This document shows positions 18,275 to 26,058 of a stretch of DNA of 64,000 bases, piece after piece. Below the pieces are notes generated by a model. It was given only the letters and a program-made list of their open reading frames with translations, was not told the origin of the DNA and did no database searches. The translations under genes were made by a program, and so were the position numbers. Every line of letters begins with the position of its first letter. Position 1 is the stretch's first letter. Origin of the DNA: Marinobacter nauticus (GTDB lineage Bacteria > Pseudomonadota > Gammaproteobacteria > Enterobacterales > Shewanellaceae); NCBI RefSeq assembly GCF_019801015.1, contig NZ_JAHVJZ010000001.1:496001-560000 (forward strand), in the 5' to 3' direction.

Positions 18275-19576
18275 ATGACCCAGACTATGCCACCGGCCCT
18301 GCCGCTGTTTGATACCCTGCAGCACTTTGAGGACAGCAACCCACACATTAATCACTACCTGGCTTCAGTGGTCTGTGAAGGCATTGAGGATGCGGCGCTC
18401 AGTTATGAGCACGCGCTGGACTTTTTGGTTGAACAGCGCCACAACGAAAACAACTACAAGTCCCACCGCAGTGAATTGACCACCTTTCTACATTGGTGCT
18501 GGCGTGAAGAGGGCGTGTCTGTAGCCGATGTGGATCGGCGCTTATTGGTTCGCTACATGGATTACTGCCAGTCGCCGCCGCTTGCACTGATTGGCTATCG
18601 CAACGTGGCGCAATTCCGCAGGAACAAAGGCAGTGACGAGCGCCATCCCAACCCGGACTGGCGACCGTTTCTCGGGCGCTATGAAGCCGGAAAGCCACTG
18701 CCTTATCGGTTGAGCGTATCGGCAATCAAGACAAAACTGGCCTTACTCTCTGCCTTCTTTACCTATCTGAACGACGTAGAGTACACCGACCGAAATCCTG
18801 CTGCCTTACTGCTCAAGCGGGCCAAGTCCCGATACGCGGCCAACCAGGGGATGATGGATGAAGCGCCGCTTAAAGCGTTTACCGAGTTGCAGTGGTCTTA
18901 CGTGATGGGCGCAGCGCACGGACTGGCCGATGAGGAACCAGAACAACATGAAAGGACCCTGTTCCTGATCTCCCTTCTTTACAGTTGCTATCTGAGGGTT
19001 TCTGAAGTTTCTGCAAGACCGGGGTTCAGCCCGGTGATGGGGCAGTTTCGCCGCGACAGTAAAACCGGTGTTTGGGGCTTTTTTGTGCCCATGAGCAAAG
19101 GCGGAAAGAGCCGTACCGTTGCGTTGTCTGACGCAATGCTGACGGCGTTAAAGCGGTACCGGGCATTTTTGAGCCTGCCGGACCTGCCGGCACCTAAGGA
19201 ATTGACGCCGTTGTACTGCCGCCACCGTGCCGCACAGCGCGGTCGTGACGCGGGGGAGCTTAACGCCAACCTGGGGCAACGGCAGATCAGGGAGATTGTG
19301 GATGAGGTGATTTCCGTTGCGGCCAATGACGCCATGGCCGATGGGTTGGTCGATGACGCCAGGGAGATGGCGGCGATGACGGTACACAGTCTCCGCCACA
19401 CCGGGATCTCACACGACATCAATCTAAACGGCCGGCCTTTGTCTCATGTTCAGGCCGATGCGGGGCATGACTCCATCGACACCACCAGTCATTATCTGCA
19501 CACCAGCCAGGTTGAACGTCACCAGAGTGCGAGAACCAAACCGCTGGACCACCTTGGCTTTGCCTCGGATCAGTAG
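18275..19576 (+). CDS. Tyrosine recombinase A (433 aa), LexA-controlled
   Basis: A site-specific tyrosine recombinase/integrase. The N-terminal core-binding region (about 20-180) is followed by the catalytic domain with Arg in CYLRVSEVS, Lys in SKGGKSRTVAL, His-x-x-Arg in HSLRHTG, His in DAGHDSID and the nucleophile Tyr in TTSHYLHTS. All catalytic positions are present. The start at 18275 lies just after the LexA box; an open frame to 17984 would cross that box and is rejected. The length exceeds XerC/XerD (about 300), so it is not the housekeeping Xer pair. It converges on a second recombinase with a 7-base overlap. Its target site is unknown. Confidence 0.9.
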   Translation: MTQTMPPALPLFDTLQHFEDSNPHINHYLASVVCEGIEDAALSYEHALDFLVEQRHNENNYKSHRSELTTFLHWCWREEGVSVADVDRRLLVRYMDYCQSPPLALIGYRNVAQFRRNKGSDERHPNPDWRPFLGRYEAGKPLPYRLSVSAIKTKLALLSAFFTYLNDVEYTDRNPAALLLKRAKSRYAANQGMMDEAPLKAFTELQWSYVMGAAHGLADEEPEQHERTLFLISLLYSCYLRVSEVSARPGFSPVMGQFRRDSKTGVWGFFVPMSKGGKSRTVALSDAMLTALKRYRAFLSLPDLPAPKELTPLYCRHRAAQRGRDAGELNANLGQRQIREIVDEVISVAANDAMADGLVDDAREMAAMTVHSLRHTGISHDINLNGRPLSHVQADAGHDSIDTTSHYLHTSQVERHQSARTKPLDHLGFASDQ

Positions 19577-20613
19577 AGCCCTTGGCCAGGGTGCTGATTG
19601 AAATGGCCAAGATCATCCAGGTAGAGCATCAGTGTTTTCGGGTCACGGTGGCCGGAGATTTTCATTACTTCGGAGATCGGCGCGCCTTTCAAAAGGGCGG
19701 AGTCGATAAAGCCACGACGCAGGCTGTGGCCGGATACACCGCCATGACTGGCAGTGAGGCCGATCTCGGTGGCGCGTTTCATGATGATTCGCGCAACCGA
19801 AGAGGGGTGCAGCCCTTTCTCCAGCGGTTGCCGATTACGATTGGCCCGCCGAAACAGGGGGCCATTGGCGCTGCCGAGTTTAGTCAGATAGCGTTGCAGC
19901 AAAGCCACAGGGCAGCGGCCCGGATCCGTGCCGGCGACAATCGGCACCTGGCTGAATTCGCTGCGCCGCTTCCGGGTCTCGAAGCCGAGGTTGGCACCAT
20001 TGGGGTAAAGTCGTACGTCTTCAATCTGTAATGAGGCGAGGTCACTGACCCGCAGCGCACCAGCAAACCCAACGGCGATCAGCGTTTTGTCCCGGAGGCA
20101 CACAAACTCCTTTTCATCCATCTGTGTCATCAACTGGGACATTGGGTCGCTGCCCAGTCCCTTGGCTCGTTTGGGTCGACTGGGCAACAGGCGAACCACG
20201 CCGGCAAGGTGGTCCTGAACGAGGCTGGAGCTGGCTGGGTTAGGCGTGCGGCCCTGCTGTGCCATCCACCATTTGAGCGTAGAGAGCCTGCGCCGAATCG
20301 AGCGGACCGACAGGGCAGGGCCAGCCACGAGAGTGGAGGTGCGGGAATGTGGGTTGTAGTGGAGCCGATTGGGTCTGCCTTCGCAGGCCATATGGGTCAT
20401 CCACAGACAGAGGTCTGCATCGGTGGCACGTTCGGGGTGGATGCCGTGCGCCTGGCACCAATAACCATACTGACGTAGATCGGACTGACGGGCCTGCCAG
20501 GTTTTCTCAGACAAACGGGCACGATGCACCTGGTCCAACAGCGACTGGTCCAGGTCATCAATGCTAACGCTAAGCCCCTGATTCGATTTGATTTTAGAAG
20601 GTAGGTTATCCAT
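19570..20613 (-). CDS. Tyrosine recombinase B (347 aa)
   Basis: A second tyrosine recombinase with an N-terminal SAM-like domain (DLDQSLLDQVHRARLSEKTW onward) and catalytic residues in GALRVSDLASL (Arg), the beta-hairpin RKRRSEFSQVP (Lys), HSLRRGFID (His-Arg), SGHRDPKTL (His) and LMLYLDD (Tyr). It is tail-to-tail with recombinase A and overlaps its last codons. The upstream region (20614-20748) has the palindrome ATCGATATCGAT and several GATC sites but no LexA box. The two proteins are dissimilar enough not to be a recent duplication. Function and partner sites are unknown. Confidence 0.88.
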   Translation of the reverse strand: MDNLPSKIKSNQGLSVSIDDLDQSLLDQVHRARLSEKTWQARQSDLRQYGYWCQAHGIHPERATDADLCLWMTHMACEGRPNRLHYNPHSRTSTLVAGPALSVRSIRRRLSTLKWWMAQQGRTPNPASSSLVQDHLAGVVRLLPSRPKRAKGLGSDPMSQLMTQMDEKEFVCLRDKTLIAVGFAGALRVSDLASLQIEDVRLYPNGANLGFETRKRRSEFSQVPIVAGTDPGRCPVALLQRYLTKLGSANGPLFRRANRNRQPLEKGLHPSSVARIIMKRATEIGLTASHGGVSGHSLRRGFIDSALLKGAPISEVMKISGHRDPKTLMLYLDDLGHFNQHPGQGLY

Positions 20614-20748
20614 GGTCGCGGTAATTGGCTGGCGTTGAAAGTGGATCCTATCGATATCGATCCTTTAGATCAACTAACGGCAATTATCTGATCTAGTCAG
20701 TACCAATCGGCATCTACAACGGGGCATAACGAACCCCGCAAAAGGTCT

Positions 20749-21153
20749 TCAGGTTTCGTTTAATTGAAATTCTCGAGCCATCCAGACAATGGCTTCCGAG
20801 TAGGAGTCCAGGCGGTAATCGGAGCGGATTCTGTCCAGTGCAGCAAGGGCGTCCAGGTCGAGATCGATCGCTTTCTTTTGCCTGGCAACGCGGTGAAGAT
20901 GGGTGCTGTAGCGTCGGCGTAGCATCGGCAACCGGCCCGGACCAAAGGTCAATTCAACCCAGCAAATCAAATCGTCACTGAGGGCCGGGTCACTGTCCAA
21001 TTCGCGCTGACGCCATTCCTTCAGGTGTTGTTCACGGACACGCAATCGCCAGCTGTCCGGATCAGCGAGGCTGGCATAACGTACGAGAAAGGGAGCGGAG
21101 CGGGTCAGAAGGAACTCGATAAAGTCGCAGGTAATGGGGAGCGGCTTGGCCAT
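20749..21153 (-). CDS. MatP-like ribbon-helix-helix protein
   Basis: A 134-residue protein whose C-terminal part RQKKAIDLDLDALAALDR followed by SYSEAIVWMARE resembles the ribbon-helix-helix of MatP (E. coli RKKSIDLEFIVWQRL ... LSETIVQLIED, from memory). The preceding basic helix LRRRYSTHLHRV matches the MatP region before that strand. Its place two genes from lonH fits the enterobacterial lonH-matP neighbourhood. MatP organises the chromosome terminus by binding matS sites. Unlike MatP (about 150 aa) it ends straight after the fold and lacks the C-terminal coiled coil used for tetramer bridging. Alternative: an unrelated RHH regulator. Confidence 0.55.
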   Translation of the reverse strand: MAKPLPITCDFIEFLLTRSAPFLVRYASLADPDSWRLRVREQHLKEWRQRELDSDPALSDDLICWVELTFGPGRLPMLRRRYSTHLHRVARQKKAIDLDLDALAALDRIRSDYRLDSYSEAIVWMAREFQLNET

Positions 21154-21184
21154 AACGCACTAAAATGGAAAAACAGGGTGCCAA

Positions 21185-21199
21185 TGCTACCACATGTGA
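21185..21199 (+). repeat. CACATGTG-centred repeat, copy 1
   Basis: TGCTACCACATGTGA. The same 15 bases recur in direct orientation at 23165-23179, and TACCACATGTGA recurs inverted at 21379-21390. Confidence 0.8.
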
Positions 21200-21378
21200 G
21201 ATCGCGTAAAACACTGATTTTATGGGGTTACCATCCACTAAAATCAGGCCTGCAGCGTTGCTCTCATGACAGAGTGTAGAGTTGGCTCGGATAGGTCCAA
21301 CGACTACCACATGATGCGGCCTAACTTTGGCTTTGGCTGCGGCCTCATCAGCCTCAAGAGCCACGGAAAATCGATTCG

Positions 21379-21390
21379 TCACATGTGGTA
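21379..21390 (-). repeat. CACATGTG-centred repeat, copy 2 (inverted)
   Basis: TCACATGTGGTA, the reverse complement of the 12-base core of the copies at 21185 and 23165. It lies just before the small ORF at 21403. Confidence 0.75.
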
Positions 21391-21402
21391 ATGGAGGCAA
21401 GT

Positions 21403-21597
21403 GTGGATACGATGGGACTGCGATTTAACCTGCTGGCACAAAAAGCGGCTGACAAGGGGTACGGTATCCGGGTCAATCGCTATCACCCTGAGCGCTTCGA
21501 TCTGTACGCGTTATCACCCCACGAGACGGACCACAGCGTCAGCGACATCAGTTATCAGGCGCTGCTTGAGGAACTGGATGAGATCGAGCCTGGTTAG
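21403..21597 (+). CDS. Small hypothetical protein
   Basis: A 64-residue frame from GTG (MDTMGLRFNLLAQKAADKG...). GGAGG lies five bases before GTG 21403, the best-supported start; ATG 21412 is fourteen bases away. Composition is ordinary for a soluble acidic protein with a C-terminal helix LLEELDEIE. No family is recognised. A hairpin with a T-run follows at 21665-21731. It sits inside the interval bounded by the CACATGTG repeats. Confidence 0.5.
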   Translation: MDTMGLRFNLLAQKAADKGYGIRVNRYHPERFDLYALSPHETDHSVSDISYQALLEELDEIEPG

Positions 21598-21664
21598 CAC
21601 ACTGTCCGAAAAGGACAAACGGGCATTTGTTCCAAGGAAAGAATGAAACGGTATAAGCTGTATC

Positions 21665-21731
21665 CGCCCTAAGTCATTGTTCTGCATGGAGAATATATTC
21701 ATTATAATTCAGTGTGTTAGGGCGTTTTTTT
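21665..21731 (+). terminator. Long-loop hairpin with T-run
   Basis: CGCCCTAA (21665-21672) pairs with TTAGGGCG (21717-21724) and seven T follow. The 44-base AT-rich loop contains a TATAAT (21703-21708), so this could be a terminator, a small transcript or both. Confidence 0.5.
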
Positions 21732-21892
21732 ATAAATTCTACCCGAATCCGTAAGTTAGCGGGCAAAGTCGTGGTGCGTGCACATTTTGCCATGTTTTCC
21801 CCCCGGGAATGCCGCGTTATCTCTACTACACTTCCGCATCAAGCTTCACCCAACCCTCTCGTAGCCCAACCAAAAAGCCAAGGGGCGCTGTT

Positions 21893-23119
21893 ATGAGAAA
21901 ACATCCTCCTGTAAGACTCGCGCTGGTCGCCGTAGGCGTCAGCTTTGCCTTTTCACTTTCTGCCGCAGAACTCCATTTTGACCAATTGCCGACCGGTAAA
22001 ATCGTCGGTGAACTCTCCAACGGTAAAGGGGCCAGCGGATTACGAGGTGGTGTCGTTTACGTCACGGGGTTTAACCCGGACCTGGAGATCGACGACAACG
22101 CCGCTGTGATTTTTGATTCCAGTAATCCGAGTGGTGGCGATGATGACCTTGGTACGCCAAACGAAGATTTTGGTGGGCCTGGTGTCGACGAACGCAGTGA
22201 CCCCAATACCGGCGGTAAGGCAGGTTCGCCTTTCGAAAACACCACGCCCCTCGGCAATGTTCTGATCATCAATGAACCCGAAGGCCTTGCGGATACGGAC
22301 GGCAGTGGCAACATCGATGCCAACGACGCCAATGTGGCCGACCCGGACGATGACGATCTGAAAGGCCAGTTCTTCGAACTCGACTTTTCCGGTCTGAAGA
22401 AGGGCAGTACCGTAACCATCAACTCCATCAGCTATATGGATGTTGAGCAGGAAGAGGGCGAGGACGGCACCAGCGTTTACCTGATGGGTCCAAAATTCCC
22501 GGCACCGAAGATGCTGACACTGCACCCAACCGGCGACAATGGCGTCTACACCCAGGAAATTGGGATTGAAGGTGTAGAAACCATGAGGATTGTGATGGGC
22601 GGTTCTGGTGCCATCACCGGCATTACCCTGGATGAAGATCCTGAACGGCCTTGCTGGGTAACCACCGGTGGGTTCTTTAATGCTGGCGTGGTCTCCGGGC
22701 CGAAACAGTGCACCTTTGGTGGTAACGTGGGTCCGCCACCATCCGGCGCATTCGAGGTGAATTTCCACACGGATGGCCCGGACACCGGTGCTGACCAGGG
22801 CGATAAGTTCCACACCAATGACATCACCGCAGTCCGCTGTACAGACGAAACCGAAGGTGGACCACAGCAACCCGGTGCGAACAAAGGTTTGGTGGTGGAT
22901 ACCTTGTACTTCGAATGTACCGGTCGCTTTAACAACGAATCCGGATACACCTGCGATGGATTCCTGCAGGATGCTGGCGAACCTTCAGGTAAGAAGGGCA
23001 ACGGCTATGACAATATCCAAATGGTGATCTATGACGGGCATGGCGCCGAGGTCGCTCGCTGTGAAGGCGACCTGGACGGCGGTAACGTCCAGATCCACCC
23101 ACCGGTTCCAAACAACTGA
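21893..23119 (+). CDS. Secreted acidic hypothetical protein with EF-hand-like loop
   Basis: A 408-residue protein with a Sec signal peptide (MRKHPPVRLALVAVGVSFAF..., cleavage near SAAE). AGGGG seven bases upstream of ATG 21893 fixes the start; the frame opens earlier but without signal character. The mature part has a Ca-binding type loop DTDGSGNIDANDAN (about 145), strongly acidic stretches and several cysteines in the C-terminal third, ending in DGNVQ-like text after CEGDLDGG. No enzymatic motif is seen. It lies between CACATGTG repeats 2 and 3, is followed by a terminator, and is the last convincing gene before the dif region. Confidence 0.7.
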   Translation: MRKHPPVRLALVAVGVSFAFSLSAAELHFDQLPTGKIVGELSNGKGASGLRGGVVYVTGFNPDLEIDDNAAVIFDSSNPSGGDDDLGTPNEDFGGPGVDERSDPNTGGKAGSPFENTTPLGNVLIINEPEGLADTDGSGNIDANDANVADPDDDDLKGQFFELDFSGLKKGSTVTINSISYMDVEQEEGEDGTSVYLMGPKFPAPKMLTLHPTGDNGVYTQEIGIEGVETMRIVMGGSGAITGITLDEDPERPCWVTTGGFFNAGVVSGPKQCTFGGNVGPPPSGAFEVNFHTDGPDTGADQGDKFHTNDITAVRCTDETEGGPQQPGANKGLVVDTLYFECTGRFNNESGYTCDGFLQDAGEPSGKKGNGYDNIQMVIYDGHGAEVARCEGDLDGGNVQIHPPVPNN

Positions 23120-23134
23120 ACCGGACATCATAAA

Positions 23135-23160
23135 GCGGGGGCTTCGGCCCTCGTTTTTAT
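23135..23160 (+). terminator. Terminator after the secreted protein gene
   Basis: The stem CGGGGGC-TTCG-GCCCTCG (one G-T pair) is followed by TTTTTATT. Confidence 0.8.
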
Positions 23161-23164
23161 TCTT

Positions 23165-23179
23165 TGCTACCACATGTGA
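23165..23179 (+). repeat. CACATGTG-centred repeat, copy 3
   Basis: TGCTACCACATGTGA, identical over 15 bases to 21185-21199, immediately after the terminator of the secreted protein gene. Confidence 0.8.
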
Positions 23180-23325
23180 CAGTGGCTCATTTCAAAATAA
23201 TTGGACCCCATGGCTCCGCTGGCGCTGGAAAAACAGATGTGTCACAGAGACCAACCCGACTTTGGCAAAGTAACGAGGAGCGCAGCGCTTCACAATAAGG
23301 TTCAGCAAGCCAAACTCTGGATAAA

Positions 23326-23333
23326 CGGGCAGG
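23326..23333 (+). other. KOPS octamer pointing toward dif (left side)
   Basis: GGGCAGGG on the plus strand, matching the FtsK-orienting consensus GGGNAGGG. It is the last plus-oriented copy seen before dif. Others lie at 7126, 15672 and 20311. Confidence 0.6.
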
Positions 23334-23567
23334 GCGGTGATGGATGATACCGGGTGCGACTGCCTTTTCACGAAACAGGCAATAGAGGTATCAACAAGCA
23401 CCACACGAGACATCTGAACCAGCCGAAGCGTTTAAGCTTTGCCAACCAGAACATGGCGAAATGGTTTTAGCACCAGGCAACCGTAACAACAGTCCCGTGA
23501 TCGATTATCTACCGATCTCTCAGCGCCGTAGTGATAAACGGCCATTTCATTAGGCGCTGAAGACACC

Positions 23568-23595
23568 AATGCCGATAATCCTAATTATCGGCATT
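23568..23595. repeat. Perfect 12-bp inverted repeat
   Basis: AATGCCGATAAT, a 4-base loop, then ATTATCGGCATT. No T-run follows on either strand, so it is not an obvious terminator. It could be a protein-binding palindrome or the stem of a small RNA. Confidence 0.7.
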
Positions 23596-23679
23596 CCCGT
23601 TTCTCCCATCTGAGCGAGTCACTCTGACCAGCGTTAATCGCGCAAAGCCTTAACGGGCAAACCGACCGATAGTCTTGTG

Positions 23680-24201
23680 TCATTGTCGGGGCCGCTTTGC
23701 TGTGTGGAAATTCCTGCGGCCGCAATAAAATGGATCGAAGCCTGCATCGCAACCATATTCCTTACACAGAAATTCCTGTCGGTCTTGGTTCAGGGTGCGG
23801 GAAAGCACCACAAGCGTTAAGGCTTTTCCTATTCGCATGTCACATGAGCCGGGTGTTAACACAAGCCACGGTTCCGTATTCACTACGGCAATAGGTTCAG
23901 TGGCTTCATCGAAGGTAAGCCACTTAGTTGCTTTAGATGGATCGTCGTTAATCCAGTCGAGCTCTAACACGGCCGGCATGTCGGCAGCGGATCCGCCTGA
24001 GCGGTCAAAGTGATGAGAAATCGTTTTCAAATTCGGAATGCAGGTAAAGCCAAAAACCTGGCGTACATGATAAAGCTGACTGCAACAACGCAATCTTTGC
24101 GCCTGTAAATCTCCGTGAAAGTATGAGCAAATGACAGCACGGGTGCGGAAGCGCTTAGCGCCCAGGAACAGGAAAAGACCAGATGGAGAGCCTGGGTCCA
24201 A
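23680..24201 (-). CDS. Doubtful 173-codon frame in the dif region
   Basis: An uninterrupted frame with protein-like stretches (DMPAVLELDWINDDPSKATK, EATEPIAVVNTEPWLVLTPG). No clear ribosome binding site, family or neighbour supports it, and the C-terminal part is unusually Cys/Arg-rich. It may be a decayed gene of a transferred segment or chance. Confidence 0.25.
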   Translation of the reverse strand: MDPGSPSGLFLFLGAKRFRTRAVICSYFHGDLQAQRLRCCSQLYHVRQVFGFTCIPNLKTISHHFDRSGGSAADMPAVLELDWINDDPSKATKWLTFDEATEPIAVVNTEPWLVLTPGSCDMRIGKALTLVVLSRTLNQDRQEFLCKEYGCDAGFDPFYCGRRNFHTAKRPRQ

Positions 24202-24250
24202 AACACGGCAAGATGGGCCAGCTACTCTCTACCATGGTCTCCCACACAGG

Positions 24251-24278
24251 AATGCGCACAATGTATATTATGTTAAAT
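24251..24278 (+). other. dif: dif site (chromosome dimer resolution)
   Basis: The 28 bases match E. coli dif at 25 positions (from memory). The XerD arm TTATGTTAAAT and the central TGTATA are perfect. The XerC arm reads AATGCGCACAA against GGTGCGCATAA. XerC and XerD recombine dif to resolve chromosome dimers at the terminus, activated by FtsK. It lies in a gene-poor stretch where KOPS orientation flips, which supports it independently. Confidence 0.93.
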
Positions 24279-24934
24279 GGAGGCTCTAAGAGGTTGTTCA
24301 CGCGGGATTATTTCAGATTAAGTTTTCTCGCACCCTGTACAGCCTGGTCCGCCATGGTCTATTTGGTTAAAACAGCGCGTTGCTGCCAGCACAGCCGTCA
24401 GCAGTCCAAATGTTTAAGAACTTTTGGTAATACGATTCCGTCCTTCATCTCCTTCTCGGCCTGCCGACTTTCTTCAGTACTCACTAAGTTTCGGCTTTAG
24501 TTGACCCCAATCTTCCTGCTTCGCTACCGGTCAGAAAAAAGGGTCGCAGGCTTTACTCATTGTTCCTCAAATACCCTGTGCTTCGGATTGCGTTTATTAG
24601 TCCTGAAGTGTCTTGATTACTTTTATAGAAACGGTGAGAGCCGTCATGCCAAAAGCTAATAGATCTTTTCGTTGAATTAAAAATTACCTTTTCAAGGCCC
24701 ATATTGAAATCATCTACGACCAACGTCGGCTTGTCATAACACCTCCTTGATTGCCTCATTCTAAGGCTTTGAGGTGTCAAGGAAAGTGAGGGCGATTTTA
24801 AGAGTTTATCGGCCAAACTGGGCTCACGCCCAATCGAAACCGACTGACACATCCGCTTCTCCGTTTGTTTGCACCAATCCATCGAATCAGAAGGTAACGT
24901 TTTCGGCGGGCCTCAGTGGTAACAGTAAAGGGTG

Positions 24935-24942
24935 CCCTGCCC
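24935..24942 (-). other. KOPS octamer pointing toward dif (right side)
   Basis: CCCTGCCC on plus, that is GGGCAGGG on minus. It is the first of at least eleven minus-oriented copies to the right of dif. Confidence 0.6.
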
Positions 24943-24975
24943 TATATCTGACTTCACGCCGCCCACCCTAATATA

Positions 24976-25005
24976 AAAAAGGAGCCCCCTTTGGCGCTCC
25001 TTTTT
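24976..25005 (-). terminator. Terminator of the membrane protein gene (bidirectional shape)
   Basis: AAAAAGGAGC pairs with GCTCCTTTTT around a 10-base loop, three bases past the stop of the minus-strand gene at 25009. Confidence 0.8.
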
Positions 25006-25008
25006 CTG

Positions 25009-26058
25009 TCAGGCCGTTTCTGGCTGGCCTATCCATTGAAAATGGTGATTGGCTTTTCTGCCCACAAGTCCCAGGGTCATCAATTCATCGAACAGGTCAT
25101 TTACCTCGTCACTGGACAGCGTAAAGTGCCGGGCCACCGCCTTTTTGGTACAGAGAATCCGGCGGCCGTCGAGTGCTTCACTAACGCGTTCGAGCAGAGG
25201 CTTTTCCTGCTCGGTCTGTCCCGCGTCAACGGCGCTGCTGGATTCCCCTGATTCCAGGTAAGGCAGATAACCAGCGGGTTCTTCCCGCTCAGGTGCCTGT
25301 TGGTCCGATTGCGCCTCAAGGTTATGCTCATGACGACGCCAGTAGTGGCGGAAACGTTGTTCTTCACCGATCAGGCCAACAAAGAACGCGGCAAAGAAAT
25401 CCAGCAGGATCGAGAGAAACACCACCAGGCCCAGTTGGGCTTGTTGCGAGGTGGTGCCGAACGCCTTGGCCAGAGAGTCTATCAAACCCAGTACCGAGCC
25501 TTGCGCCACCGGCGGAATGCTGTCCCGCTCCATTGCCAGACGCTGTTGCTCTTGCCGCAGGGCGTTGTTTTGTTCCTGGATGCGGGACACACCGGTGGCG
25601 ATCCGCTCCATCTCGATGTATTTCTCTGCAGCCAGGTTGTTCAGCGCAATCTGCTGGTCGATCGAGGCAATCTGACGGTTGTAGGCGTCGATTTTTGCCT
25701 GTTCAACCGACAGGTGGCTTTGTGCTGTATTGGTGGCACTGTTAATGCCGCCAATGCTGCCTCCGATGGAGATCACCGCCAATACCAGGTAAAACACCAG
25801 GGCGGTCGCCGCTCCGCTCAGATTACGGTGCGAACGCCGTTCCCCAAACTCATACCAGGCGTAGAATTTCCCGGCTTCAAAGATGATCGCCAGGCCGCCA
25901 AACAGCGCCTGCATCATCGGGTTTTCGTCGATGGACAAAAACAGCAGAAGAGAAAAAATCGTGGAGGCCAGAATCGCCGCGCCGGTAAAGGCATAGACAC
26001 TGACCATGGCGAATCGACCTTTTGGATATCGATACCCGATTTGTTGCGCGTATTTCAT
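25009..26058 (-). CDS. Membrane protein with coiled coil and C-terminal winged-helix-like domain
   Basis: A 349-residue protein of unrecognised family. Hydrophobic segments lie at about 17-41, 48-66, 84-107 and 213-238. Between the last two is a long Gln/Glu/Arg-rich coiled-coil region (about 115-190). A Gln/Glu-rich linker leads to a C-terminal 60-residue segment (LLERVSEALDGRRILCTKKAVARHF...) that looks like a winged helix. The layout suggests a membrane-anchored sensor or scaffold (inference). It is a monocistronic minus-strand gene at the right edge of the dif region. The start is the ATG at 26058. Confidence 0.75.
   Translation of the reverse strand: MKYAQQIGYRYPKGRFAMVSVYAFTGAAILASTIFSLLLFLSIDENPMMQALFGGLAIIFEAGKFYAWYEFGERRSHRNLSGAATALVFYLVLAVISIGGSIGGINSATNTAQSHLSVEQAKIDAYNRQIASIDQQIALNNLAAEKYIEMERIATGVSRIQEQNNALRQEQQRLAMERDSIPPVAQGSVLGLIDSLAKAFGTTSQQAQLGLVVFLSILLDFFAAFFVGLIGEEQRFRHYWRRHEHNLEAQSDQQAPEREEPAGYLPYLESGESSSAVDAGQTEQEKPLLERVSEALDGRRILCTKKAVARHFTLSSDEVNDLFDELMTLGLVGRKANHHFQWIGQPETA

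Larger units (their letters stand above)
23180..24975. other. Gene-poor, lower-GC stretch around dif
   Basis: About 1.8 kb without a convincing gene, lower in GC than both sides. It contains a KOPS octamer at each end, a 12-bp perfect inverted repeat (23568-23595), an inverted pair TCAGCGCC/GGCGCTGA (about 23520-23560) and the dif site. Short frames on both strands have no ribosome binding sites or recognisable families. One 173-codon minus frame is listed separately as doubtful. Confidence 0.6.

Noticed and set aside
23192-23413. 73-residue minus-strand frame starting near the CACATGTG repeat
   Set aside because: No ribosome binding site and no recognisable family; composition does not look selected.
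23510-23600. Integron attC-like folded site
   Set aside because: Inverted repeats are present but there is no GTTRRRY core site or cassette structure; the 12-bp repeat is listed only as a palindrome.
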